A DNA stretch of 64,000 bases, taken from NCBI RefSeq assembly GCF_014203355.1, contig NZ_JACHIR010000001.1, positions 8,372,038 to 8,436,037 on the forward strand, read 5' to 3'. Every line of letters begins with the position of its first letter. Within the stretch, counting starts at the first letter, position 1. This document shows, one piece after another, positions 34,501 through 41,247 of the stretch. The notes under the pieces were generated by a model, which saw only the letters and a list, made by a program, of their open reading frames with translations, was not told the DNA's origin and ran no database searches. This DNA comes from Kutzneria kofuensis. Lineage in GTDB: Bacteria > Actinomycetota > Actinomycetes > Mycobacteriales > Pseudonocardiaceae. The position numbers and the translations under genes were made by a program.

Positions 34501-37500
34501 GTATCGCGCCGGATTCGTTGCGTGGCAGTGATGTCGGCGTGTTCACCGGGCTGATGTACCACGACTACGGGTTGGGCGCGCAGTCTCCGGAGGTGGAGGG
34601 CTATCTGGGGATCGGCACCTCCGGCAGTGTGGCGGCCGGTCGGGTGTCGTATGTGCTGGGGGTTCGTGGGCCGGCGGTGACGGTGGATACGGCCTGTTCG
34701 TCGTCGTTGGTGTCGTTGCATCTCGCGGCGCAGGCGTTGCGGGCGGGGGAGTGTTCGTTGGCGTTGGCGGGTGGCGCGACGGTGTTGTCGACGCCGGCCG
34801 TGTTCATCGAGTTCGCTCGCCAGCGCGGCCTGGCCGGTGACGGGCGCTGCAAGTCCTTCGCCGAGGCCGCGGACGGCACTGGTTGGGCCGAGGGCGTCGG
34901 CGTGCTTGTCCTGCAACGTTTGTCCGACGCGTTGGCCGAAGGCCGCGAGGTGCTGGCGGTGTTGCGGGGCTCGGCGGTCAACCAGGACGGCGCGTCCAAC
35001 GGCCTCACCGCACCGAACGGCCCCGCCCAGCAGGACGTCATTCGCCGCGCACTGGCCAATGCCGCCCTCCGGCCGTCCGATGTGGACGCGGTCGAGGCGC
35101 ACGGCACCGGCACGACCCTGGGTGATCCGATCGAGGCCGAGGCGCTGCTGGCGACGTACGGCCAGGATCGGGACGCGCCGCTGTTGCTGGGCTCGGTGAA
35201 GTCGAATCTCGGCCACACCCAGGCGGCGGCCGGCGTGACCGGTGTGATCAAGATGATCCTCGCGTTGCGGCACGGTCGATTGCCGCGGACGTTGCACGTG
35301 GACGCGCCGAGCAGCAAGGTGGATTGGTCGTCGGGCGCGGTGGAGTTGCTGACCGAGTCGTCGGCTTGGCCGCGTAACGGCCGTCCCCGGCGGGCGGGTG
35401 TGTCGTCGTTCGGGGTGTCGGGCACCAATGCGCATGTGATCGTCGAGGAGCCGCCCGCCGTCGAACCGGTGGCAATGCCGACTGCTCCGGCACCGCTGGT
35501 GGTGAGTGGGCGCACGCCGGCTTCGCTTGTGGCGCAGGCTTCTCGGCTGGCCGATCACCTCTCGCCGGAGATGCCGTTGGCAGGGGTGGCCCGTAGTTTG
35601 GTGGTCGCGCGGCCCGAGTATCGGCATCGTGCGGTGGCGTTGAGCGCGGCCGGGCTGCGTGATTTCGCGTCGCCGGAAGTGGTGACCGGGATCGCGCGCG
35701 ATCTGGGCCGGACGGTGTTGGTGTTCCCGGGGCAGGGCGCGCAGTGGGTGGGCATGGGCCGGGAGTTGATGTCCGAGCCTGTTTTCGCTGAGCGGATGGT
35801 GGAGTGTGCGGCGGCTTTGGGATGGTCGCTGGAGGACTTGTTCAGTGGGCTGGACCAAGTGGACGTGGTGCAGCCGGTGTCGTTCGCGGTGATGGTGTCG
35901 CTGGCCGCGTTGTGGGAGTCAGTGGGCTTCCGGCCGGACGCGGTGCTCGGGCATTCGCAGGGGGAGATCGCAGCGGCCTGCGTGTCCGGCGCGTTGTCGC
36001 TGGCTGACGCGGCGAAGATCGTGGCGTTGCGCAGTCGGGTGATCGCCGAGGATCTGGCCGGGCGCGGCGGAATGCTGTCGATCGCGCTCGCCCCCGACGA
36101 GATCGAGTTGCCGGCCGGGGTCGAGGTGGCCGTGGTGAACAGCGCAGCCGCCACGGTGGTGGCAGGCGAACCGGCTGCGCTGGACGAACTGGAGCGTCAC
36201 TACCAGGCCCTCGACGTGCGGGTGCGGCGGCTGCCGGTGGACTATGCGTCGCACACCTCGCAGGTGGAGTCGATCGGTCCGAGGATCGTCGAGTTGCTGG
36301 CCGGGATCAGTCCGCGGACTCCGCGAATTCCCTGGTTCTCGACTGTCGACCTGGCCTGGGTGGATCAGCCGCCGGGGCCGGACTACTGGGTGCGCAACCT
36401 GCGGCAGCCGGTGCGGTTCGCCGATGCGGTGACGGCGTTGACCGGCGACGGCTTCGGGCTGTTCGTGGAGTCGAGCGCGCATCCGGTGCTGGTTCCCGCG
36501 ATCGCCGAGACCGCGCCCGATGCGGTGGCGGTGGGGAGCTTGCGACGCGGCGAGGGTGACCGTGCGCGGTTCCTGCGTTCGATGGCCGAGGTGTTCGTGC
36601 AGGGCGGCCGGGTCGATTGGCGGTCCGTGATACCGGACGTGCCGCTGGCTTCGATTCCCACGACCCTGTTCGAGCACCGGCGGTACTGGCTGATGCCCTC
36701 CGGTCGCGCGGACGTCGCGTCGGCGGGCCTTGTCGCCGCGGGGCACCCGGTTCTGGGTGCGGTGGTCGAGGATCCCGAGTCCGGTGGGGTGGTGCTGACC
36801 GGGCGACTGTCCACCGACACGCAGCCCTGGCTGGCTGATCACGCGGTGCACGGCACCGTCTTGGCCCCGGGCGCGCTGTTGGCCGAACTGGCGGTACAGG
36901 CCGGCCGTTGGGCGGGGCGTCCGGTGTTGGCGGAACTGGTGATCGAGGCGCGGCTGATCCTCGACGGCCCGGTTGCTGTCCGGGTCGCGGTCGACGGAGC
37001 CGGCGCGCTCACGATTCACGGGCGAGCGGACGGCGGCGGGTGGACCCGACACGCAACCGGCCAACTGTCCACCGACGCGCCGGATCCCGTACCGATGCCC
37101 GAGTGGCCGCCGGCTGGCGCGGACCCACTTGACGTGGCAGATCTGTACCCGCATCTGGCCGACGTCGGCTACGAATACGGGCCCGCTTTCCAGAACCTGC
37201 GGGCCGCGTGGCGGCGCGGCGAGGAGATGTTCGCCGAGATCACGGTGGATGCCGAGGGCAATGGCTTCGCCGTGCACCCGGCGCTGCTCGACGCCGCCCT
37301 GCACGCCGCGATCATCGGCGCGCAACCGGGCCAGGTCCGACTGCCGTTCGCGTGGACCGGGCTGGCCGTGCACCGTGACGGCGCTCGTGAGCTGCGTGTC
37401 CGACTCACGCTGACCGGCGACGCCATGAAGCTCGTCGCGACGGACTTCGCCGGTGCGCCCGTGCTGACGTTGGACTCCCTGGTCAGCAAGCCCATGACGG

Positions 37501-40004
37501 ACACCCAGCAGCACCTCTACGCGGTCGACTGGCAACCGGTCTCGGCCACCGGCACCGCGGCGTCTGTCCTGCGGGCACCGTCGGATCGACCGGTCCGCGC
37601 GGCCTTGGCCGAGGTGCTCACCGCGTTGCGCGCCACCGTCGACGCGGCGGATCCGCTCACCGTGGTGACCGGCCCGGCCGCCGATGATCCGGTGGCGGCG
37701 GCGATCGGCGGCATGGTGCGGGCCGCGCAGGCCGAGCACCCGGGTCGCTTCGTGCTGGTGGAGACCGACGATCCGACGGCCGCCGTGCCCGCCGCCGGCG
37801 AGCCGCACCTGTCCCTTGTGGACGGAAAGCTGCGCGTGCCCCGGCTGGTGCGGCACGCGGTGCGGGGCACCGATCCGTGGCGGCTGGCCATCACCGGTAG
37901 CGGCACCGCCGACGGCGTGGCCCCGGTGCCGCTGAGCCTGACCGACCCCGGGCCCGGGGAGTTCAGGATCGAGGTCCGTGCGGCCGGGCTGAACTTCCGC
38001 GATGTCGTGATGGCGCTGGGCATTCACCAGGCCGAGGCGCTCGGCTCCGAGGCGGCGGGCGTCGTCACCGAGGTGGGGCCGGGCGTGACGACGCTGCGTC
38101 CGGGCGACCGCGTGTTCGGCGTCGTCGCGAACGCGCATGCCACGCATGCGATCGCCGACGTGCGGACCGTGATCCCGATCCCGCCGGGCTGGACGTTCGC
38201 CGAGGCGGCCGCGGTTCCCATCGCCTACCTCACCGCCTGGTACGGGCTGATCGACCTCGGCGGGCTGCAAGCCGGGGAGAAGGTGTTGGTGCACGCGGCG
38301 ACCGGCGGTGTCGGCACAGCGGCGGTGCAGTTGGCCCGCCATCTCGGCGCCGAGGTCTACGCCACCGCGAGCCCGGCCAAGCAGCACCTGCTGGTGGCCC
38401 GCGGACTGCCCGCCGATCATGTCGCCGACTCGCGGACGCTGGCCTTCGAGCAGCGGTTCCCGCCGGTTGACGTGGTGCTGAACGCGCTGGCCAACGAGTT
38501 CACCGACGCGTCGCTGCGCCTGCTCGCGACCGGCGGCCGGTTCCTGGAGATGGGCAAGACCGACATCCGGGAAGGCATCCCCGGCTACCGGGCGTTCAGC
38601 CTGGAACAGGCCGGGCCGGAACGGATCGGCGAGCTGCTGCGCCGGGTCGTCGGGCTGTTCGAGTCCGGGGACCTGACCCTGCCGCCGATCACGCGGTGGG
38701 CGGCCGAGCGGGCGCCCGAGGCGTATCACGCGATGGCTCGCGCGCAGCACGTCGGCAAGAACGTGCTGGTCCAGCCCGTGCCACTCGACCCGGAGGGCAC
38801 CGTGCTGATCACCGGCGGCACCGGTGCGCTGGGCGCGTTGACCGCCGAGCACCTGGCCGGTGCGCACGGCGTGCGGTCGCTGCTGCTGGTGTCGCGACAG
38901 GGCGCTGCGGCGCCCGGCGCGGACGAGTTGCGGGCCCGGTTGGCCGGGCTCGGCGCCCGAGCCGAGTTCGTGGCGGCCGACGTGGCCGACCGCGACCAGG
39001 TGGCCGCGGCGCTCGCCGCCGCGCCCACTCCGCTGACCGCGGTCGTGCACACGGCGGGTGTGCTGGCCGACGGCATTCTGTCCACAGTGGACGAATTGGC
39101 GCTGGATCGGGTGCTGCGACCCAAGGCCGACGCCGTGACCCATCTCGACGAGTTGACCCGGCGACTCGACCTGGCCGCCTTCGTGGTGTTCAGCTCGGCC
39201 GCCGGGGTGTTCGGCAACGCGGGCCAGGCGGCCTACTGCGCCGCGAACGCCTACGCCGACAGCGTCGTCGCGCGTCGCCGCGCGGCCGGCTACCCGGCGG
39301 TCTCGCTGGCCTGGGGACCGTGGCAGCAGGAACTCGGCGGCCTGAACGCGGGCCTCAACCGGTTCCCCGGCACCAGGGAACTGGACGCGGCCGAGGGGAT
39401 GCGGTTGTTCGACGTGGCGCTACGGTCGGACCGGGCCCAGCTGGTGCCGATGATCACGGACCTGCGTGCCCTGCGAGAGCGGCCGGTGCCGGCGTTGCTG
39501 ACCCGGCTGACCGGTTCCGTCGCCAGCAAGCCGAAGGCCGCGACGCCGGATCTGCCGCTGGATCCGGCCACCCTGCTCGCCCTGGTCCAGGCCGAGGCCG
39601 CGGCAGTGCTCGGCCTGGACAGCGCGCCCGCACCCGGTCGGGCGCTGCGCGATGCCGGGCTCGACTCGCTCACCGCCGTCGAGCTGCGCAACCGTCTCGG
39701 CGCCCGCACCGGCCGCACGCTGCCGGCGACCGTCGTGTTCGACTACCCGACGCCCGTGGCGCTGGCCGACCATCTCGGCACGCTGCTGTTCGCCCCGCCC
39801 GACCCGCTGGCGGGCATCCGCCGCCAACTCGACGACCTCGCCACCGCCCTGCCCGAGCTGGATCCCGGCGCGGCGGCGGACGTCGCCGAGCGGCTGCGGG
39901 ACCTGCTGCGCGTGGTGGCGGCACCCGACGCCGGTCTCGAACCGGATCTCGACTCGGTGACCGAGGACAACCTGTTCGAGTTCCTCGACCGGGAACTCGG
40001 CTGA
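22551..40004 (+). CDS. Type I polyketide synthase 2: modules 4-7
   Basis: This 5817-residue protein starts at the ATG two bases after the stop of PKS 1; the frame is open upstream but that part is antisense-like noise inside the preceding gene. A second possible start is the ATG at 22572. The N-terminus (DDRLVAALRAALLEQERLK) is a coiled-coil docking helix. Domains: M4 KS 41-460, AT 551-851, ACP 900-976; M5 KS 991-1414, AT 1499-1794, KR 1980-2174, ACP 2223-2299; M6 KS 2317-2734, AT 2817-3114, DH 3154-3404, KR 3536-3737, ACP 3788-3859; M7 KS 3878-4299, AT 4386-4697, DH 4729-4981, ER 5109-5407, KR 5416-5612, ACP 5670-5746. The C-terminal 65 residues, ending NLFEFLDRELG, form a class-1a docking domain for PKS 3. 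Confidence 0.97.
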   Translation: MEKDGSAMADDRLVAALRAALLEQERLKQENARLADRTAEPIAVVGMGLRLPGGVVTPEQFWELLDEGRDVVTGFPTDRGWDLAALYDPDPATPGTTHTRHGGFLADAGAFDAGFFGISPREALAMDPQQRLLLETSWEALERAGIAPDSLRGSDVGVFTGLMYHDYAQGAQSREVEGFLGTGTSGSVAAGRVSYVLGVQGPAVTVDTACSSSLVSLHLAAQALRAGECSLALAGGATVLSTPAVFIEFSRQRGLSVDGRCKSFAEAADGTGWAEGVGVLALMRLSDALAEGREVLAVLRGSAVNQDGASNGLTAPNGPAQQEVIRRALASAGLRPSDVDAVEAHGTGTTLGDPIEAEALLATYGQNRETPLWLGSAKSNLGHTQAAAGVTGVIKMILALRHGRLPRTLHVDAPSSKVDWSSGSVELLTQAREWPRGERPRRAGVSSFGVSGTNAHVIVEEAAPAAVAPTVDAPAPLVVSARTATGLAAQAAALADQLGNVAGTARALVETRALREHRAVVLGEPLAGLRALAVNRPHPEVVTGDAGEPARSVLVLSGQGAQWAGMGRELMAHPVFAARMAECATALEWQPDDLLADTNRVELMQPIAFSVMVSLAAVWESVGFRPDAVVGHSLGEVAAACVSGALSLADAAKLVKLRGRAVAEKATGRGGMLSVALAPGDIDPPDGVEVAAVNSPESTVLAGDPDVLARLERDFRARGVRVRMLSVDYAYHTAQVDAAAGELAAALDGLTTAEPRIPWMSTVDAEWVEGPLGPDYWARNLRQQVRFADAVAALGAEGYGLFVEASAHPLLTGAITDTLPEAAAVGTLRRDDAGPDRLLRSIAELFVRGGVVDWSQLLPEARPVPIPTTVFEHRHYWLPAGATGLAPELPAEAPEPVAAADDLVELVRAQVAAVLRLDETVSPGRAFRDSGLDSLTAVELRDRLRTATGIALPATVAFDHPTPIALARHLGELMQGTPEVASTRGATASAEPLAIVGMAIRLPGGVEDTEAFWRLLDLGGDTVGDFPTDRGWDLDNLYDPEPGAPGRTYTRHGGFLADAAGFDAAFFGISPREALAMDPQQRVLLETAWEALEHSGIDPTSLSGRQVGVFMGASAQPYGIGARDAEGYTLTGTSAGVLSGRLAYVLGLTGPALTVDTACSSSLVALHLARQALRAGECESALVGGVTVMPTPDAFIEFSRQRGLSPDGRCRSFGSGADGTGWSEGVGVLVVQRLSTALRQGRRVHALVRGSAINSDGTSNGLTAPNGPAQQRVIRAALADAGLEPSDVDVVEGHGTGTRLGDPMEAQAIIATYGQDRDRPLWLGSVKSNVGHTAAAAGVTGVVKMALALSKGTLPRTLHVEQPSTEVDWAAGAVSLLDEPQAWPRSDRPRRAGVSSFGVSGTNAHVIIEEPPVAAEPPAVPDTVVPLVLSARSPEALREQGKRLADGLAAGRLVSVARSLVTTRATWEHRAVVVAGDVAEAAAGLRDLDLIPLGAGRVAFVFAGQGAQRLRMGMRLHDAFPVYARAFDEVCAAFELPVRQILSTDDGALDQTVNTQAALFAVEVAMHTLVTSWGVRPQALAGHSIGELAAAHVAGVFDLADAARLVTARGRLLQALPEGGAMVAVEASEAEVAAYDHLIAAVNGPNSVVLSGDREELTAAVEAIGRRTRWLRVSHAFHSALVEPMLDEFRAVAETVSFAPPRIPIVSTVTGRGLTDEEACSAEYWVQQVRRPVRFADAVATMDADVVLELGPGGVLAGLVPGAVALTRRDRDEVRTAYLALGRIFARGGHVDWTAVVPDAPFVPLPTTAFQHERFWIAADRPVERETVHEITWTRVELPAAVPDGRWQVIGDDALAAELAEHGLTVADDGDHVLAVVDDARDLMHLLHRTDAPVWAVTRGAVGVDGPVTNPEAAQVWGLGRVAALERAWGGLIDLPAGPGFADQLLAVLAGPEDQVAIRSTGVHARRLVPTTGAPGWTPRGTVLVTGGSGALGTHVARWALARGAQRVVLLSRGGGKADGLGDRAIGVACDVTDRAALASVLAAYPPDAVVHAAGHPGGLRPIAEYDDAMLAEVLAAKVTGAALLDELTGDLDAFVLFSSVAGVWGAAGQGAYAAANAYLDALAEQRHARGRAATSIAWGAWSGGGMVSAADQAELARRGVLGLPPESALAALDDVLGRTTTVVARMDWPRFVHLFTAARPSPLLAGFAAEPEPVRERRVLDRSELLRIVRTEAARVLGLADAAALDPQRAFRDAGFDSLTAVELRDRLVAATGLTLPATLAFDHPDAIAIAAHLHEQLGGAAAASVVAAPAVSVGDDPIVIVGMGVRLPGGVRAPEDFWDLLVRGEDVVGPFPDNRGWPADLDASTGQGGFLTDADQFDAEFFGISPREALAMDPQQRVLLETAWEALERAGTDPSSLRGDTVGVFVGGAMQPYGMDAQGAVPGAEGYLLTGSSLSVLSGRLAYVLGLRGPAVTVDTACSSSLVATHLAMQALRSGECSMALAAGVTVMATPIGFVEFSRQGGLSPDGRCRSFAEDADGTGWSEGAGVLVLQRLSDAVAQGREVLAVLRGSATNSDGASNGLTAPNGPAQRAVIRQALASAGLAPSDVDAVEAHGTGTTLGDPIEAQALLATYGQDRATPLFLGSVKSNLGHTQAAAGVTGVIKMVLALRHGVLPRTLHVDAPSSKVDWSAGAVQLLTEATAWPVVDRPRRAGVSSFGMSGTNAHVIVEEPPAAAEAVPAPAGLTPLVVSGRSQASLAAQASRLADHLSPEMPLAGVARSLVVARPVFRHRTVALTPEDLASADAVTGVARDLGRTVLVFPGQGAQWAGMGRELMSHPVFAARMAECAAALGMDDLFGDLDRVDVVQPVSFAVMVSLAALWEAHGLRVDAVIGHSQGEIAAACVAGALSLADAAKIVSLRSRVIAEELAGRGGMLSVGIGADDVDPGDTEIAVVNGPRSVVLAGSPAALDERERHYRELGAQVRRLPVDYASHTAHVDAVADRIAGELAGIRTEPPRVPWMSAVDAEWIDGELGPDYWVRNLRQPVRFADAVAALADDGFGLFVESSAHPTLVSAIAETAPDAVAVGSLRRDEGDHRRFLRSVAEVFVQGGQVDWLSVIPDVPLAPVPTTVFESTRYWLMPARTADVASAGLESARHPVLGAVVEDPESGGVVLTGRLSTDSQPWLADHAVRGTVLVPGALLAELAVQAGDRVGRPVLAELVIEAPLTPAGPVSVRVAVDGNGALVMHARADEGEWTRHATGRLSADAPDPAPMPEWPPAGAEELDVTDLYPRLAKAGYEYGPAFQGVRAAWRRGGDLFAEVAFDGDVDGFAVHPALLDAALHIAGRDQATDDPVEVPFVWHGLAVHAAGARSVRVRLGAGNALLVTDESGSPVLTLDGMDTRPLTTTAVRRGRLYTVDWVPVAVPSAPRGDWELHRVPETDSRTAVLATLDKVRRVIDDHGLVVWTTDAAVRGFVRSVQAEQPGRVLLADGDALGVAAGAAAIGEWEISLRGGKVFAPRLVPAQPGEPTIDLTGTVVVTGGTGTLGGLLAEHLVTAYGTRRLVLASRSAHAATELRDRLFALGADVDLVDCDVSVRTEVEGLLALAGPVSAVVHAAGVIADATLAGQDAARLDAVFGPKVDALRHLDELTSAPLIVFSGAAGVLGNAGQANYAAANACADDLVARRRAAGLPGWSLAWGLWEDRSTMTATADAGRLERNGMRALPTADALRLFDEALGSDHELLVPLSVSVPTLRRLALDDRLPAILRGLAGPVRRTVSSVAAPTDVAALVRREAAAVLGLPEPAIEPRRAFRDLGFDSLTAVDLRNRLAAATGLRLPATLVFDRPDPETLTAHLAGLLGGATEAVPARSAAVESADPIAIVGMGLRLPGGVATPEQFWELLDEGRDVVTGFPADRGWDLAALYDPNPEKPGTTYTRAGAFLSDAGDFDAEFFGISPREALAMDPQQRLLLETSWEALERAGIAPDSLRGSDVGVFTGLMYHDYGLGAQSPEVEGYLGIGTSGSVAAGRVSYVLGVRGPAVTVDTACSSSLVSLHLAAQALRAGECSLALAGGATVLSTPAVFIEFARQRGLAGDGRCKSFAEAADGTGWAEGVGVLVLQRLSDALAEGREVLAVLRGSAVNQDGASNGLTAPNGPAQQDVIRRALANAALRPSDVDAVEAHGTGTTLGDPIEAEALLATYGQDRDAPLLLGSVKSNLGHTQAAAGVTGVIKMILALRHGRLPRTLHVDAPSSKVDWSSGAVELLTESSAWPRNGRPRRAGVSSFGVSGTNAHVIVEEPPAVEPVAMPTAPAPLVVSGRTPASLVAQASRLADHLSPEMPLAGVARSLVVARPEYRHRAVALSAAGLRDFASPEVVTGIARDLGRTVLVFPGQGAQWVGMGRELMSEPVFAERMVECAAALGWSLEDLFSGLDQVDVVQPVSFAVMVSLAALWESVGFRPDAVLGHSQGEIAAACVSGALSLADAAKIVALRSRVIAEDLAGRGGMLSIALAPDEIELPAGVEVAVVNSAAATVVAGEPAALDELERHYQALDVRVRRLPVDYASHTSQVESIGPRIVELLAGISPRTPRIPWFSTVDLAWVDQPPGPDYWVRNLRQPVRFADAVTALTGDGFGLFVESSAHPVLVPAIAETAPDAVAVGSLRRGEGDRARFLRSMAEVFVQGGRVDWRSVIPDVPLASIPTTLFEHRRYWLMPSGRADVASAGLVAAGHPVLGAVVEDPESGGVVLTGRLSTDTQPWLADHAVHGTVLAPGALLAELAVQAGRWAGRPVLAELVIEARLILDGPVAVRVAVDGAGALTIHGRADGGGWTRHATGQLSTDAPDPVPMPEWPPAGADPLDVADLYPHLADVGYEYGPAFQNLRAAWRRGEEMFAEITVDAEGNGFAVHPALLDAALHAAIIGAQPGQVRLPFAWTGLAVHRDGARELRVRLTLTGDAMKLVATDFAGAPVLTLDSLVSKPMTDTQQHLYAVDWQPVSATGTAASVLRAPSDRPVRAALAEVLTALRATVDAADPLTVVTGPAADDPVAAAIGGMVRAAQAEHPGRFVLVETDDPTAAVPAAGEPHLSLVDGKLRVPRLVRHAVRGTDPWRLAITGSGTADGVAPVPLSLTDPGPGEFRIEVRAAGLNFRDVVMALGIHQAEALGSEAAGVVTEVGPGVTTLRPGDRVFGVVANAHATHAIADVRTVIPIPPGWTFAEAAAVPIAYLTAWYGLIDLGGLQAGEKVLVHAATGGVGTAAVQLARHLGAEVYATASPAKQHLLVARGLPADHVADSRTLAFEQRFPPVDVVLNALANEFTDASLRLLATGGRFLEMGKTDIREGIPGYRAFSLEQAGPERIGELLRRVVGLFESGDLTLPPITRWAAERAPEAYHAMARAQHVGKNVLVQPVPLDPEGTVLITGGTGALGALTAEHLAGAHGVRSLLLVSRQGAAAPGADELRARLAGLGARAEFVAADVADRDQVAAALAAAPTPLTAVVHTAGVLADGILSTVDELALDRVLRPKADAVTHLDELTRRLDLAAFVVFSSAAGVFGNAGQAAYCAANAYADSVVARRRAAGYPAVSLAWGPWQQELGGLNAGLNRFPGTRELDAAEGMRLFDVALRSDRAQLVPMITDLRALRERPVPALLTRLTGSVASKPKAATPDLPLDPATLLALVQAEAAAVLGLDSAPAPGRALRDAGLDSLTAVELRNRLGARTGRTLPATVVFDYPTPVALADHLGTLLFAPPDPLAGIRRQLDDLATALPELDPGAAADVAERLRDLLRVVAAPDAGLEPDLDSVTEDNLFEFLDRELG
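22668..25480 (+). other. Module 4: KS-AT(YAYH, unusual)-ACP, no reductive domains
   Basis: The KS has the normal VDTACSSS site (Cys codon about 23178). The AT starts with LSGQGAQ rather than FPGQGAQ, has GHSLGEV (about 24441) rather than the methylmalonyl GHSQGE, and carries YAYH (24735-24746) where YASH or HAFH is expected. The flanking VDYA...HTAQVD context is of the methylmalonyl type, so methylmalonyl or a larger alkylmalonyl unit is more likely than malonyl. The ACP follows directly, so the C11 keto group is retained. Confidence 0.88.
22893..23052 (+). repeat. 160-bp segment of module 4 KS identical to module 7 KS (34410-34569)
   Basis: Read base by base, 22893-23052 and 34410-34569 are the same sequence over 160 bp, and similarity stays very high through much of both KS domains, including the VDTACSSS region. 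The two modules lie 11.5 kb apart in one gene. Recent duplication or gene conversion is the likely cause. Confidence 0.9.
25512..29450 (+). other. Module 5: KS-AT(malonyl)-KR(A)-ACP
   Basis: The AT has GHSIGEL and HAFH (about 27571), predicting malonyl. The linker passes straight to a KR (TGGSGALG about 28505; FSSVAGVWG and GAYAAAN about 28845-28900) with no DH. The Trp in GVWG and the lack of an LDD motif (the text is HAAGHPGG) indicate an A-type KR. It should set a hydroxyl at C9 with the opposite configuration class to the B-type KR of module 2. Confidence 0.92.
29490..34130 (+). other. Module 6: KS-AT(methylmalonyl)-DH-KR(Ser to Gly)-ACP
   Basis: The AT has GHSQGE and YASH (about 31520), predicting methylmalonyl. 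The DH is intact (LADHAVRGTVLVPG, YEYGPAFQG, HPALLDAALH). The KR has TGGTGTLG, a Lys in FGPKVD and Tyr3674 in ANYAAAN, but the conserved catalytic Ser 13 residues before the Tyr is Gly3661 (VFSGAAG; codon 33531-33533). If the KR is still active the module makes the C6/C7 alkene; if not, C7 stays a ketone and the DH has no substrate. Confidence 0.9.
34170..39790 (+). other. Module 7: KS-AT(methylmalonyl)-DH-ER-KR-ACP, fully reducing
   Basis: The AT has GHSQGE and YASH (about 36239), predicting methylmalonyl. The DH has LADHAVHGTVLAPG and HPALLDAALH. The ER (37875-38770) has GLNFRDVVMALG and the NADPH loop HAATGGVGTAA. The Tyr associated with 2S-methyl products (LGxYP) is replaced by His in LGIHQ, which by the published correlation suggests a 2R-methyl branch. 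The KR keeps Lys, Ser, Tyr and Asn (FSSAAGVFG, AAYCAAN). The module should give a CH2 at C5 next to a methyl-branched C4. Confidence 0.92.
34410..34569 (+). repeat. 160-bp segment of module 7 KS identical to module 4 KS (22893-23052)
   Basis: This is the partner of the repeat at 22893-23052. It is long enough to serve as a target for homologous recombination or to confuse short-read assembly. Confidence 0.9.
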
Positions 40005-40025
40005 CCACACAGGGAGAGAACACCG

Positions 40026-41231
40026 GTGAGCGCACCAGAACGCGTCAGCTTCCCGATGAGCCGCCGGGGGTGCCCGTTCGCACCACCGGAGGAGTACACG
40101 CGCTACCTCGCCCAGGACCGGGCGCAGCAGCTCGAACTGGGCTCCGGGCAGCGGGTGTGGGCGTTGACCCGCAACGCCGACGTCCGGGCGATGCTCAACG
40201 ACCCCCGGTTCAGCGCCGACCGCGAGGCCCCCGGCTATCCGGACCTGTTCGGGATCGGCCCGCAGCCGCCGGGCCGGCTCAAGCCGTCGATGTTCAGCAT
40301 GGACGCGCCCGCGCACACCGTCGCACGGCGCTACGTGCAGGGCGAGTTCACCATGCGCAAGATCCTGGAGCTGGAGCCGAGGATCCAGCAGATCGTGGAC
40401 GAGCACGTCGAGGCCGTCGTCACCGGTCCGCGCCCGGCCGACCTGGTCGAGGCGCTCGCGCTGCCGGTGCCCTCGCTGGTGATCTGCGAACTGCTCGGCG
40501 TCCCGTACGCCGAACACGAGTTCTTCCAGCAGCGCAGCACCACGATGACCAGCCGCGGCCCGACGCCGATGGAGCGGCTGACCGCCATGAACGAGTTGCA
40601 GGACTACCTGGACGGCCTGGTGCTCGCCGCCGAGAAGGACCCCGGCGACGACCTGCTGGGCCGTCAGGTCCGCAAGCGTCGCGCCGAGGGCGCCTACGAC
40701 CACGACGACCTGGTGTCGCTGGCGTTCCTGCTGCTGATCGCCGGCCATGAGACGACGGCCAACGCGACGTCGCTGGGCATCGTCGCGCTGCTGGAGAACC
40801 CCGACCAGCTGGCCGCGATCAGGGCCGATCCGTCGCTCACCCCGGACGCGGTCGAGGAGGTGGTGCGCTACTTCAACGTCGGCGACCTGGTCACCACCCG
40901 GGTGGCCGCGCAGGACGTGGAGATCGCGGGCGTCACCATCCGGGCCGGCGAGGGCGTCATCGGCCTCGGCCAGGCCGCGAACTTCGATCCCGACGCGTTC
41001 CCGGACCCGGGCCGCCTGGACATCAGGCGCGTGACCCGCGGCCACGTCTCCTTCAGCTACGGGCCACACCAGTGCCTCGGCGCCAACCTGGCCCGGCTGG
41101 AGATGCGGATCGTGTTCGACACGCTGTTCGCCCGCCTGCCCGGGCTGCGCCTCGCCGTCCCGTTCGACGAGCTGCCGTTCAAGTACGAGTCCGCGGTGTT
41201 CGGGCTGCACGAACTGCCCGTCACCTGGTGA
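40026..41231 (+). CDS. Cytochrome P450 monooxygenase, bacterial class I (CYP105/107-like)
   Basis: The 401-residue protein has all P450 landmarks: the I-helix oxygen-binding AGHETT (about residue 240), the K-helix ExxR as EEVVR (about residue 278), and the heme-ligand loop FSYGPHQCLG with the proximal Cys at about residue 347. It is soluble and would need ferredoxin and ferredoxin reductase, which are not encoded nearby. The GTG at 40026 has GGGAGAG upstream. It sits 21 bp after PKS 2 and 16 bp before PKS 3, so it is co-transcribed with the assembly line and is the best candidate for oxidising the polyketide after release. The position of oxidation cannot be deduced from sequence. Confidence 0.95.
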   Translation: MSAPERVSFPMSRRGCPFAPPEEYTRYLAQDRAQQLELGSGQRVWALTRNADVRAMLNDPRFSADREAPGYPDLFGIGPQPPGRLKPSMFSMDAPAHTVARRYVQGEFTMRKILELEPRIQQIVDEHVEAVVTGPRPADLVEALALPVPSLVICELLGVPYAEHEFFQQRSTTMTSRGPTPMERLTAMNELQDYLDGLVLAAEKDPGDDLLGRQVRKRRAEGAYDHDDLVSLAFLLLIAGHETTANATSLGIVALLENPDQLAAIRADPSLTPDAVEEVVRYFNVGDLVTTRVAAQDVEIAGVTIRAGEGVIGLGQAANFDPDAFPDPGRLDIRRVTRGHVSFSYGPHQCLGANLARLEMRIVFDTLFARLPGLRLAVPFDELPFKYESAVFGLHELPVTW

Positions 41232-41247
41232 GAAAGCTGAGCTGACG

